Positions 28,501-36,061 of a DNA stretch of 64,000 nt are shown here, piece after piece. How positions within the stretch are numbered: position 1 is the first letter of the stretch; every line of letters begins with the position of its first letter. The DNA is from Thiothrix sp. UBA5583 (GTDB lineage Bacteria > Pseudomonadota > Gammaproteobacteria > Thiotrichales > Thiotrichaceae). The position numbers and the translations under genes were made by a program. The stretch is taken from positions 1-64,000 of the forward strand of contig DILV01000032.1 of NCBI GenBank assembly GCA_002425225.1. Direction: 5' to 3'. Under the pieces are notes generated by a model, which saw only the letters and a program-made list of their open reading frames with translations, ran no database searches and was not told where the DNA came from.

Positions 28501-30490
28501 AAAGGTCGGCGCACTCGAAACCCTGTTGCTCGACAAGCACAACTACCATGCCATGCTCTCCGGTGACGGCGCGTGTCTGGGTTGCGGCGAAAAGACCAGT
28601 ATCCACCTGTTCACCGCCACCGTGACCGCCTTGCTGCAACCGCGCGTCAAAGCCCATCTGGAAAAGATCGACACCCTGATTAACCAGCTCGAAACCAAGG
28701 TGCGCATGACCTTGGCGAACAATATCAACCTCGGCGACACCGCTGCCTTCCGTGCAGCCATTGACGGCAACAAGGAACACGACCTGACGCTGGGCATCCT
28801 CTCGCATTCACTGGAAGCCGACGGCCCGACCCAGCCACTCAACCAGCAATGGCTGAAAGACATTACCAAGCTGCTGGATGCCTTGCGTAACCTCAAATGG
28901 CGTTACACCGAAGGGCAAACCAAGCAAGGGCGTGCCGAAATGGGCATTATCAACGCCACGGGCTGTACCTCGGTGTGGGCTTCCACCTTCCCGTTCAACC
29001 CGTACCCGTTCCCGTGGGCAAACCATTTGTTCCAGGACGCGCCGTCCATGGCGATGGGTATTTTTGAAGGGCATATGGCGAAAATGGCAGACGGTTTCAA
29101 AGCCATCCGCAAAGCCGAGCTGATTATTGCCGACAAATACGACCCGGCGGAACACGATGCCTTCTTGACCTACTTCAACTGGAAAGGCTTCAGCGATGAA
29201 GAATGGCGGTTATGCCCGCCCGTGGTTGCGGTCGGTGGTGACGGCGCGATGTACGACATCGGTTTCCAAAACCTGTCGCGTGCGCTGATGTCGGGGATGC
29301 CGATCAAGGTGCTGGTGCTGGATACGCAGGTGTATTCCAACACCGGCGGGCAGGCGTGTACCTCCGGCTTTATCGGACAGGTATCCGACATGGCTCCTTA
29401 CGGCAAGGCATGGAAAGGCAAGACCGAAATCCGCAAGGAAATGAGCCTGATCGGGATGGCGCACCGCACCTCGTTCGTGCTGCAAAGCTCCATTTCCAAC
29501 ATGACCCACATGATTGAGGGCTTCATCGACGGTTTGAACAGCCGCCGTCCGGCACTGTTTAACCTCTACGCGGTGTGCCAGCCCGAACACGGCGTACCGG
29601 ATGATGCCGCCGAACAGCAAAGCAAGCTGGCGGTGGAATCGCGTGCTTACCCGCTGTTCCGCTTCGACCCGGATGCAGGTGAAACCCTGCAAGACTGTTC
29701 CAGCATCGAAGGCAACCCGTCCATTGACACCGACTGGCCGACTTACACGCTGGAATACACCGACGAAAAAGGCAAAACCGCCAGCATGAAAGTGCCGATG
29801 ACCTTTGCCGACTTCGCCCTCACCGAAGGCCGTTTCCGCAAGAGCTTCCGCAAAGCCCCACCGGAAACCTGGAACGACAATATGGTGCAGTTGCACGACT
29901 TCATCAAACTGGACGAAGACGAGCGCGACGGCAAGTTCCCCTACATCTGGGCAGTGGACGGCAAAAACCGCCTGATGCGGGTACTGGTGGCGCAAGAAAT
30001 TGTCCTTTCCACCGAAGAACGCCGGGGTTTCTGGCATCAACTCAAGTCACTGACCGGGGTCGATCAGGTGGTGGATCTGGATGCGATCAAACTGCAAGCC
30101 AAAGCCGAAGTCGCGCAACAACTCACCGCCACCCTGATGGGCATGGCGGCGGGCAGCGTACCTGCGGGCTTACTGGCAAGCGGTGGTAATGGCGCATTGT
30201 CCCCGGCGGGTACTGGCACGGCAGCGGCTAACGCGGGCAGTTTCGAGCCAGTGTGGGTTGATACCCCGGAATGTACCGCCTGTGACGAGTGCATCAATAT
30301 CAACCCAGCTATCTTTGCTTACAACGACCAGAAAAAGGCGATTGTGATTAACCCACAAGGCGGCCCCTTCAAAGACATCGTGAAAGCGGCAGAGAAATGC
30401 ACGGCAGGTTGCCTGCACCCTGGGACTCCGCACAACCCGAATGAAGCTGGCTTGGACAAGCTGGTGGCGCGGGCGGTGAAATACCAATAA
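25562..30490 (+). CDS. nifJ: Pyruvate:ferredoxin (flavodoxin) oxidoreductase, extended form
   Basis: Oxidises pyruvate and CoA to acetyl-CoA and CO2, reducing ferredoxin. Domains of the 1642-residue chain: pyrimidine-binding region (about 15-260, AYPITPSTQMGEYWAEE), domain II (about 270-470), gamma domain (about 489-700, MHSVGGWGAITTGKN), ferredoxin motifs ENCTACGNCYSVCP (about 787) and YTCKGCMECIKVC (about 926), and the TPP domain (GDGACLGCGEK at about 1001; VVAVGGDGAMYDIGFQN at about 1226). A further C-terminal ferredoxin-like unit has CTACDEC (about 1571) and CTAGC. Usual PFORs have about 1170-1230 residues; the extra length lies between the two ferredoxin motifs and at the C-terminus. The start at 25562 is preferred over 25520, which overlaps rnfB. 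Confidence 0.92.
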   Translation: MFGFKKTTPPTVKYPGTRMAMDGNAAVIMCEREASDAAGAYPITPSTQMGEYWAEEVAKGHVNTSGQPLIFVEPESEHAAAAVTAGMSMTGLRATNFSSAQGVAFMHESLYAAVGKRLPYVLNIGCRAITKASLNVHCGHDDYHCIDDTGFFQIFAKNAQEAADLNLIGRKIAELSLTPAAVAQDGFLTTHLIEPLQVPERELIDEFLGSPADMIDCPTPAQEMIYGPKRRRVPEVWSVDNPMVAGTVQNQDAYMQATAAQRPYFFDHIRTLSETVMAEYASLTGRYYGRIAEYRCDDAEYVILGQGSMIVQAEAVADYLRDTRKLKVGVINLTMYRPFPGDLVSKALKGKKGCVVLERTDQPLAEDLPIMREIRASLTKSMENGFASRGELPYPLYASYKSGEAPTLYSGCYGLGSRDLQPEGIIGAIENMLPNGKNQRFFYLGIDFYRNAASPRQEVYFNELLTRYPQIKDLSVYGSENPNLMPKGSITVRMHSVGGWGAITTGKNLAMTLYDLLGFDIKANPKYGSEKKGQPTTYYLSAAPEPIRLSCEYHFVDVVLSPDPNVFLHSNPLHGLDKDGVFIIQSSLGSPAEVWAQIPRQAQKYIVDHGIRIYYIDGFKIAREEASNAELQFRMQGNAFQGAFFAASPLMARNNMTRDTLFAAIEKQLRDKFGSKGARVVEDNLKVVRRGFDEIIEITEKTVGLTPEAVRKQASSLPIMLKQLPEGDGRLSDIHRFWEQTGSFYLDGKGSGNLADPYMATGLMPVATGFYRDMTQIRFEYPEFKPENCTACGNCYSVCPDSAIPGLVNSISDVFNSAIMTIERGGNPTRFLRREVRTVEKKLRGLIEQNGEAANVNQLIDHAVLETLAESPLEGAEKQSLEREFSRLLATIGDFRFAITKPYYSTREKKQAGSGGLFSITINPYTCKGCMECIKVCDDQALVAAPQTESAVERMRKEWKFWLELPTTAPEFNRIDDLDEKVGALETLLLDKHNYHAMLSGDGACLGCGEKTSIHLFTATVTALLQPRVKAHLEKIDTLINQLETKVRMTLANNINLGDTAAFRAAIDGNKEHDLTLGILSHSLEADGPTQPLNQQWLKDITKLLDALRNLKWRYTEGQTKQGRAEMGIINATGCTSVWASTFPFNPYPFPWANHLFQDAPSMAMGIFEGHMAKMADGFKAIRKAELIIADKYDPAEHDAFLTYFNWKGFSDEEWRLCPPVVAVGGDGAMYDIGFQNLSRALMSGMPIKVLVLDTQVYSNTGGQACTSGFIGQVSDMAPYGKAWKGKTEIRKEMSLIGMAHRTSFVLQSSISNMTHMIEGFIDGLNSRRPALFNLYAVCQPEHGVPDDAAEQQSKLAVESRAYPLFRFDPDAGETLQDCSSIEGNPSIDTDWPTYTLEYTDEKGKTASMKVPMTFADFALTEGRFRKSFRKAPPETWNDNMVQLHDFIKLDEDERDGKFPYIWAVDGKNRLMRVLVAQEIVLSTEERRGFWHQLKSLTGVDQVVDLDAIKLQAKAEVAQQLTATLMGMAAGSVPAGLLASGGNGALSPAGTGTAAANAGSFEPVWVDTPECTACDECININPAIFAYNDQKKAIVINPQGGPFKDIVKAAEKCTAGCLHPGTPHNPNEAGLDKLVARAVKYQ

Positions 30491-30492
30491 AG

Positions 30493-30604
30493 AGGGGAAT
30501 CCCCCCCTCCCTAACCCTCCCCCCGCAAGGGGTGGAGGGGACAGGAGGCGCGACCTTCTTGCTCCCTGCCCCCCTTGCGGGGGAAGGGCTGGGGATGGGG
30601 GGGA
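30493..30604. repeat. Paired GC-rich repeats (inverted) between nifJ and rnfC
   Basis: A left copy (about 30500-30541, with CCCTCCCCCCGCAAGGGG) and a right copy (about 30561-30604, with CCCCTTGCGGGGGAAGGG) are inverted relative to each other. They can fold into a long hairpin in the mRNA right after the nifJ stop codon. The element may end or slow transcription, or protect the upstream message. Confidence 0.8.
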
Positions 30605-30663
30605 ATTACGGGGAGTAAGTAATCAGTGCGAAACCCACAGCAACAACGTAACAGGTAACTCAA

Positions 30664-32016
30664 ATGCTTGCTCTGTTTGAAAAATTTCGCAAAGGCCGCT
30701 TCTCGCACGGCATTCACCCGCGTTACCACAAGGACGCAACGCGGGGGAAGGCGATCCAGCGGCTGGCGTTCCCGCCGCGCCTGATAGTGCCGGTGGCACA
30801 ACACATCGGCGCACCTGCCAAGCCCGTGGTCAACGTGGGGCAGGAAGTGCTGCGTGGGCAAATCATCGCCGAGGCGGATGGTTTCCTATCCGTCCCGGTA
30901 CACGCGCCTGCCACGGGTGTGGTCAGCAGCATTGGGCTGATGCCGAGTGCGGCTGGCCCCAAAGTGCTGTCAATTGTGATTGAGGTGTACAAAGCCTCAT
31001 CCCAGTACGTGCTGTACGGCAACCCGGTCGAGCCGGAAACGCTAGACCACGACGAACTGATCCAGCGGGTGCAAGCCACTGGCATGGCAGGTCTGGGTGG
31101 GGCGGCGTTCCCGTCACACGTCAAATTGCGCATTCCGCACGGCAAGACTGCGCACACACTGGTGGTGAATGGCTGCGAATGCGAACCCTACCTCACCTGC
31201 GACCATCGGGTGATGCTGGAACAGCCCGCCGATTTGCTGCAAGGCATCCGTTACGCCCTGCATATCACCGGGGCAAAACGCGCCATCGTCGGCATTGAGG
31301 ACAACAAAGCCGATGCAGCAGAAGCGATAAAAGCCGCCCTCAAACCCGACGACCCGATTACGGTGGAACTGGTGGAAACCAAATACCCACAGGGCGCGGA
31401 AAAGATGCTGCTGAAATCGCTGCTGGGCGTGGAAGTGCCTGAAGGTGGCTTGCCCATTGACATCGGCATTGTGGTCAACAATGTCGGCACGCTGGCGCAA
31501 CTCGGCAAACTGTTACCCAAGGGCGAAGGGCTGATTGAGCGCGTCGTTACCGTGACGGGTACGAATGTCGCCAAAGCGGGCAATTACCTGATGCCGATTG
31601 GCACACCCGTGCGCTTTATCCTTGAGCAACTGGGCATTACTGCCGACCACGAAAAGGTGATCCTCGGTGGGCCGATGATGGGGATGTCGCTGCCCTCGCT
31701 GGATGTGCCGATTACCAAAGGCACGTCCGGTTTGCTGGTGTTTCAGGAACGCACTTTCATCGGCGAACAGGGCGAAACGGTCTTCCCCTGCATCAAGTGT
31801 TCGCGCTGCGTGGATGCCTGCCCGATGCACCTCAACCCGGCGCAAATGGGCTGGCTGGCGGGCAAACGCCACTACGCCGAGATGGAAAGCGATTTCCACC
31901 TCAACAGTTGTTTTGAATGCGGCTGTTGCAGCTTCGTGTGCCCCTCCAATATCCCGCTGGTGCAATATTTCCGCATTGCCAAAGCCGTCAACCGTGAACA
32001 AAAGGGGAAAGCATGA
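30664..32016 (+). CDS. rnfC: Rnf complex subunit RnfC
   Basis: The peripheral subunit of Rnf that exchanges electrons with NAD(H). It has 450 residues, with an N-terminal barrel-sandwich/SLBB region, a Rossmann-like nucleotide/FMN-binding domain (GMAGLGGAAFPSHVKL; VNGCECEPYLTCDHR) and two 4Fe-4S motifs near the C-terminus: CIKCSRCVDACP (about 376) and CFECGCCSFVCP (about 416). This is shorter than E. coli RsxC, which has a long repetitive tail. It follows nifJ by 173 bases that include the hairpin repeat, and overlaps rnfD by four bases. Confidence 0.92.
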   Translation: MLALFEKFRKGRFSHGIHPRYHKDATRGKAIQRLAFPPRLIVPVAQHIGAPAKPVVNVGQEVLRGQIIAEADGFLSVPVHAPATGVVSSIGLMPSAAGPKVLSIVIEVYKASSQYVLYGNPVEPETLDHDELIQRVQATGMAGLGGAAFPSHVKLRIPHGKTAHTLVVNGCECEPYLTCDHRVMLEQPADLLQGIRYALHITGAKRAIVGIEDNKADAAEAIKAALKPDDPITVELVETKYPQGAEKMLLKSLLGVEVPEGGLPIDIGIVVNNVGTLAQLGKLLPKGEGLIERVVTVTGTNVAKAGNYLMPIGTPVRFILEQLGITADHEKVILGGPMMGMSLPSLDVPITKGTSGLLVFQERTFIGEQGETVFPCIKCSRCVDACPMHLNPAQMGWLAGKRHYAEMESDFHLNSCFECGCCSFVCPSNIPLVQYFRIAKAVNREQKGKA

Positions 32017-33056
32017 GCAAGAAACACATCGTCCTGCACACCGCGCCACACGTGAAAAAGCCGCAGGATGTGCCGACCATCATGCGCCATGTGGTGTACG
32101 CGCTGCTGCCGATTGTGGCGTTCGCGGTGTACCAGTTCGGCATTAGCGTGCTGGTACTGGTGATTGTCACCACGCTGGCTTGCCTTGGCACGGAACGCTT
32201 TTTCAACTGGATGGGCAACAAACCCAGCAGCCTGAGCGACTGGTCGTCCACCATCAGCGGGATTTTGCTGGCGTTGACCTTGCCACCCGGCTTCCCGTTG
32301 TGGATGGCGGCAGTGGCGGGGATTGCCGGGATTGCCATCGGCAAGGCGGTGTTTGGCGGGATCGGTTATAACGTGTTTAACCCGGCACTGGTGGGGCGGG
32401 CGTTTGTGCAAGCGGCATTTCCGGTGGCGATTACCACCTGGACTCCGGCATTTTTTACGGGGCGTTTCAGCGAGTTTGTGCCTTCCAGCCTGACCCTGCC
32501 ATTTATGATGCCGCCGGAAACCGCCGAGTGGGTGAAACAGGTGGCAGTGGATGGGTTCACCGGGGCTACACCGCTGAGTTTGCACAAGTTCCAGCACATC
32601 AGCACTGCGCCGTTTGACCTGTATACCGGGATGGTAGCGGGTTCGGCGGGGGAAACGTCCGCGCTGCTGATTCTGGTGTGCGGGATGTATCTGGTGATCC
32701 GCAAGATGATGAACTGGCAGATTCCGGCATGGATTTTCGTCGGGGTGGCGGTCACGTCGGGCGTGTTGTACCTGATTAACCCGGAGAAATTTGCTGATCC
32801 GGTGTTCATGCTGTTTTCCGGCGGGCTGATGCTGGGGGCAATGTTCATGGCTTCCGACATGGTGGGTTCACCGCTGACACCCAAGGGCGTGATGATTTAC
32901 GGCTTGCTGATCGGTTTCCTGACCGTGCTGATCCGCCAGTTCGGGAGTTTGTCGGAAGGGATTATGTACGCCATTTTGCTGGGCAATGCGGCAACACCAC
33001 TGATTGATACTTGGACACAGCCACGGCTGTTTGGCGCACGGAGGAAATCCGCATGA
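32013..33056 (+). CDS. rnfD: Rnf complex membrane subunit RnfD
   Basis: A 347-residue integral-membrane subunit with about eight to ten helices. The covalent flavin site is visible as DGFTGATPL, with Thr186 the expected FMN-linked residue. Other family marks are MRHVVYALLPIVA, GIGYNVFNPALVGRAF and ASDMVGSPLTPKGV. It overlaps rnfC at its start and rnfG at its end (ATGA), which indicates tight translational coupling within the rnfCDGEA block. Confidence 0.93.
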   Translation: MSKKHIVLHTAPHVKKPQDVPTIMRHVVYALLPIVAFAVYQFGISVLVLVIVTTLACLGTERFFNWMGNKPSSLSDWSSTISGILLALTLPPGFPLWMAAVAGIAGIAIGKAVFGGIGYNVFNPALVGRAFVQAAFPVAITTWTPAFFTGRFSEFVPSSLTLPFMMPPETAEWVKQVAVDGFTGATPLSLHKFQHISTAPFDLYTGMVAGSAGETSALLILVCGMYLVIRKMMNWQIPAWIFVGVAVTSGVLYLINPEKFADPVFMLFSGGLMLGAMFMASDMVGSPLTPKGVMIYGLLIGFLTVLIRQFGSLSEGIMYAILLGNAATPLIDTWTQPRLFGARRKSA

Positions 33057-33712
33057 GTGGCAGAAATAGCACGGCGATGATCGCCACGCTGGGGTTTGTG
33101 ACCGCGCTGTCGGGCTTCCTGATTGTGACGGTGTTCCAAGCCACCAAACCAGCGATTGAGGAAAACAAACGCTTGGCTATCCAGAAAACGGTGCTGGAAG
33201 TGATCAAGGGCGCAACCGCTGACAAGCATTTCATCATCAATGAAAAAGGTGAATTGCGCGAAGCTGTTCCCGGCATGAAAGGCATCAATGTGTACGCGGG
33301 CTACGATGCCCAAGGCAAACTGGTGGGCGTGGCGGCGGAAGGCAGTGCGCAAGGTTATTCCGGTGCGGTGGACACCATTTACGCCTACACCCCAGCTTGC
33401 GAGTGCATCACCGGCATCAAGGTCATCAAACAAACCGAAACGCCGGGGCTGGGTGACAAGGTGATTACCGACAAAAACTTCGTTGCCAATTTCGACAAGC
33501 TGGAAGCCAAGGTGAATGCGGCGGGCGATGCGCTGGCAAACGCGATTGTGGCGGTCAAGCACGGCGCGAAACAGCACCCGTGGGAAATTGATGCCATCAG
33601 CGGGGCGACCATTTCCTCCAAAGCCATCGCCAAGGGGCTGAATGGCAGTGCGCAAGAGGTGCTGCCCAAGGTCGTACCGCTATTGCCGCAAATCGAAGGA
33701 GCCAAACCATGA
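33053..33712 (+). CDS. rnfG: Rnf complex subunit RnfG (covalent FMN)
   Basis: A 219-residue subunit with one N-terminal membrane helix (TLGFVTALSGFLIVTVF) and a periplasmic FMN-binding domain. The covalent flavin motif is AISGATISSKA, with Thr186 as the attachment site. TPGLGDKVITDKNF is also typical. The ATG at 33053, behind GAGGAAA and overlapping the rnfD stop, is chosen over an in-frame ATG at 33011 inside rnfD. Flavin attachment would need an ApbE-type transferase, which is not in the window. Confidence 0.92.
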   Translation: MSGRNSTAMIATLGFVTALSGFLIVTVFQATKPAIEENKRLAIQKTVLEVIKGATADKHFIINEKGELREAVPGMKGINVYAGYDAQGKLVGVAAEGSAQGYSGAVDTIYAYTPACECITGIKVIKQTETPGLGDKVITDKNFVANFDKLEAKVNAAGDALANAIVAVKHGAKQHPWEIDAISGATISSKAIAKGLNGSAQEVLPKVVPLLPQIEGAKP

Positions 33713-34353
33713 GCCTGATCAAACAGGATGACCGCATCACGGTCGATACCTTTCTCGAAGGCATCTGGCGCGAAAACCCGGTATTCGTGATGATGCTGGG
33801 GATGTGTCCGGTGCTGGCTGTCACCAACTCGGCGGTCAATGCACTGGCAATGGGCTTGGCAACGGCATTCGTGCTGGTGGCATCAAGTTTGCTGGTGTCG
33901 CTGTTCCGCAACCTGATTCCGTCGGAAGTGCGCATTGCCACCTACATTGTGATCATTTCCACCTTTGTAACCATCGTGGATTACACCATGCAGGCACTGA
34001 GTCAGGAGGTTTACAACGCGCTGGGGGCGTTCATCCAGTTGATTGTGGTGAACTGCATCATCCTTGGGCGGGCGGAAGCCTGCGCCTCACGCAACAAGCC
34101 TTTGAAATCAATGGTAAACGCGGCGGGTATGGGGCTGGGTTTCACGCTGGCCTTGCTGTGCTTGGGCGTGGTGCGTGAAATTCTCGGCAGTGGTTCGCTG
34201 TTCGGCTTGCCGCTGTTTGGTGAGCAGTTCCAGCCCTGGGTGGTGATGGTATTGCCACCGGGCGGTTTCTTGGTACTGGGCGGCTGGTTGCTGTTCTTTG
34301 AATGGCTGAAAACACGCAAACAATCTTTGGCGGAGGGTGTCACACATGGGTAG
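33709..34353 (+). CDS. rnfE: Rnf complex membrane subunit RnfE
   Basis: A 214-residue membrane protein with six helices, paired with RnfA to hold the intramembrane iron centre of Rnf/NQR complexes. Conserved segments: GIWRENPVFVMMLGMCPVLA (with a conserved Cys) and IQLIVVNCIILGRAEACAS (a second). It overlaps rnfG by four bases and rnfA by eight. Confidence 0.92.
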   Translation: MSLIKQDDRITVDTFLEGIWRENPVFVMMLGMCPVLAVTNSAVNALAMGLATAFVLVASSLLVSLFRNLIPSEVRIATYIVIISTFVTIVDYTMQALSQEVYNALGAFIQLIVVNCIILGRAEACASRNKPLKSMVNAAGMGLGFTLALLCLGVVREILGSGSLFGLPLFGEQFQPWVVMVLPPGGFLVLGGWLLFFEWLKTRKQSLAEGVTHG

Positions 34354-34933
34354 TACCGACAGCATTACCTTTATCTTTTTCAACGCTTTTTTGGCGAACA
34401 ACTTTGTGCTGGCGATGTTTTTGGGGTTGTGCCCGTTCCTTGGCGTATCCGGCAAGCTGAATACCGCCGTGCCGATGGGTTTGGCAACGTCGTTCGTGAT
34501 GCTGGTGAGTTCGGTGTGTGCGTATTTCCTCAATGAATTGCTGGTGGCGTTCAATATCGAATATTTGCGCCTGATCAGCTACATCGTGGTGATTGCATCC
34601 GCCGTGCAATTGGTGGAAATGACCTTGAAGAAACTCAGCCCTGCGCTGTTCCGTGCGCTGGGGATTTATTTGCCGCTGATTACCACCAACTGCGCGATTC
34701 TGGGGCTGGCGTTGTTCCAGACCTTCAAGGAATACAACTTCATGCAGTCACTGGCGTATGCGCTGGGCGCGGGGGCGGGGTTCATCCTCGCCTTGCTGCT
34801 GATGGCGGGGCTGCGCGAGCGGCTGGATTTGGCGAAGTTGCCGAGCGTGACCCAAGGGGCGGCGTTGAGCCTGATTCTGGGTGGTCTGCTGTCGCTGGCG
34901 TTTATGGGATTTGCAGGACTGGGAGCGGAATGA
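34346..34933 (+). CDS. rnfA: Rnf complex membrane subunit RnfA
   Basis: A 195-residue six-helix membrane subunit related to RnfE in inverted topology. Conserved segments: NNFVLAMFLGLCPFLGVSGK (Cys) and GIYLPLITTNCAILGLALF (Cys); these cysteines hold the intramembrane iron site. The ATG at 34346 lies eight bases after GGAGGG and overlaps the rnfE stop; an in-frame GTG at 34337 is less likely. The end overlaps the next small gene by ATGA. Gene order C-D-G-E-A is that of Acetobacterium-type rnf operons, except that rnfB has moved upstream of nifJ. Confidence 0.92.
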   Translation: MGSTDSITFIFFNAFLANNFVLAMFLGLCPFLGVSGKLNTAVPMGLATSFVMLVSSVCAYFLNELLVAFNIEYLRLISYIVVIASAVQLVEMTLKKLSPALFRALGIYLPLITTNCAILGLALFQTFKEYNFMQSLAYALGAGAGFILALLLMAGLRERLDLAKLPSVTQGAALSLILGGLLSLAFMGFAGLGAE

Positions 34934-35130
34934 TGCGGGATTATCTGATTGCAATGCTGGTGATTCCGGTGTTGTTCGGCGCGTGGATTGTGGTGCAACG
35001 CATCGTGAAGGAATTTGCCTTGCGTCACCCGGAATTTGGCCCACCACGCGAGGAGGGCGGCGGCTGCGGGTCGTCGTGCGGGTGCAGCGGCAAGAAGGCG
35101 TGCAAGAACCGCGACAAACACGAACATTGA
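34930..35130 (+). CDS. Small Cys-rich single-helix membrane protein (possible NqrM-like maturation factor)
   Basis: A 66-residue protein with one N-terminal membrane helix (YLIAMLVIPVLFGAWIVVQR) and a short cytosolic tail with four Cys (CGSSCGCSGKKAC). It overlaps the rnfA stop by four bases and precedes the reductase gene by 14 bases, so it belongs to the Rnf transcript. Architecture recalls NqrM, the small membrane protein with clustered Cys needed to insert iron between the RnfA/RnfE-like subunits of Na+-NQR. Sequence similarity is not strong enough to name it. A role in building the RnfA-RnfE iron site is inference. Confidence 0.6.
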   Translation: MMRDYLIAMLVIPVLFGAWIVVQRIVKEFALRHPEFGPPREEGGGCGSSCGCSGKKACKNRDKHEH

Positions 35131-35144
35131 AGAGAGAGGATTTT

Positions 35145-35999
35145 ATGACGGATACCAACGAACAAACTTACGGCAACACCTGCGAAGCCATCATCCGCTC
35201 CAGCAAGCGCATCACCGATACCAAAACGGATGAGGTGCGCGAGCTGGTGCTGACCGTCCATGACCCGGCGTTCCGGGCGATGGCAGGGCAAAATATTGGC
35301 GTGCTGATTGAGGGCAAACACCCGTTTGGCAACCGTTTCCATCACCGCTATTACAGCGTGTTATCGGTACAGCCGCATGGCGAAGGCTCAGACATCGAGA
35401 TTCTGGTGCGGCGTTGTTCCTACATCGACGAGGTGTCGGGCGAAGAATACCCCGGTATTGCGTCCCACTATTTGTGCGATGCAGCACCGGGCAAACAGAT
35501 TACCTTGACCGGGCCTTACAAGGCGGCATTCAAAGTACCTGCGGATAAAGCCAGCAATTTGCTGATGATCGGCACGGGGACAGGGATTGCGCCGTTTCGT
35601 ACTTTGATAAAGTCGGTATACGCGCAGCATCAGGGCTGGCAGGGCAAGGTACGCTTGTTCTACGGCGCGAAAAGCGGGCTGGATGCGCTGTACATGAACG
35701 ACCAGAACAACGACCTGACCAACTATTACGATCAGGCGACCTTTGAGGCGTATCAGGCGATTGACCCGCAAGCGTGGCGCGATGCGTCCGGCAATCTGGG
35801 CAAGAGTCTGGCGGAAAACGGCGCGAAAACCTGGGTGCTGATGCAGATGCCGAACACTTACGTTTACCTCGCCGGGTTGAAGAAGCAGGTGGCGGTGCTG
35901 GACAAGGTGATGGGCGAACTGGCAGGTTCGGCGGCGAACTGGCAGGCGTTGAAGAACCGGCTGGTGGCGGAGGGGCGTTGGGCGGAGTTGGTGTATTAA
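35145..35999 (+). CDS. Ferredoxin-NADP reductase family protein
   Basis: A 284-residue flavoprotein with the FNR layout: FAD domain (FHHRYYSVLSVQ, close to the RxYS FAD motif) and NADP domain (LLMIGTGTGIAPFRTLIKSV; VRLFYGAKSGLDALYM; C-terminal AEGRWAELVY with the stacking aromatic Tyr). It would move electrons between ferredoxin and NADP(H). The start at 35145 follows AGAGAGAGGA; a longer frame running back into rnfA is an artefact. As last gene of the PFOR-Rnf cluster it offers an NADPH outlet alongside the NADH route through Rnf. Confidence 0.88.
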   Translation: MTDTNEQTYGNTCEAIIRSSKRITDTKTDEVRELVLTVHDPAFRAMAGQNIGVLIEGKHPFGNRFHHRYYSVLSVQPHGEGSDIEILVRRCSYIDEVSGEEYPGIASHYLCDAAPGKQITLTGPYKAAFKVPADKASNLLMIGTGTGIAPFRTLIKSVYAQHQGWQGKVRLFYGAKSGLDALYMNDQNNDLTNYYDQATFEAYQAIDPQAWRDASGNLGKSLAENGAKTWVLMQMPNTYVYLAGLKKQVAVLDKVMGELAGSAANWQALKNRLVAEGRWAELVY

Positions 36000-36020
36000 A
36001 CACTAACCCACGAATCTTTG

Positions 36021-36061
36021 CTCCCTTCACCCCTTGCGGGGGAAGGGCTGGGGATGGGGGG
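36021..36061 (+). repeat. GC-rich interspersed repeat, copy abutting the TIR-STAND stop codon
   Basis: Contains CCCCTTGCGGGGGAAGGG and CTGGGGATGGGGGG, the same core as at 30573-30603 and 1-22. It ends exactly at the base before the TAA stop (36062-36064) of the minus-strand gene. It is inverted relative to the copy inside that gene at 36187-36229. Confidence 0.8.
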
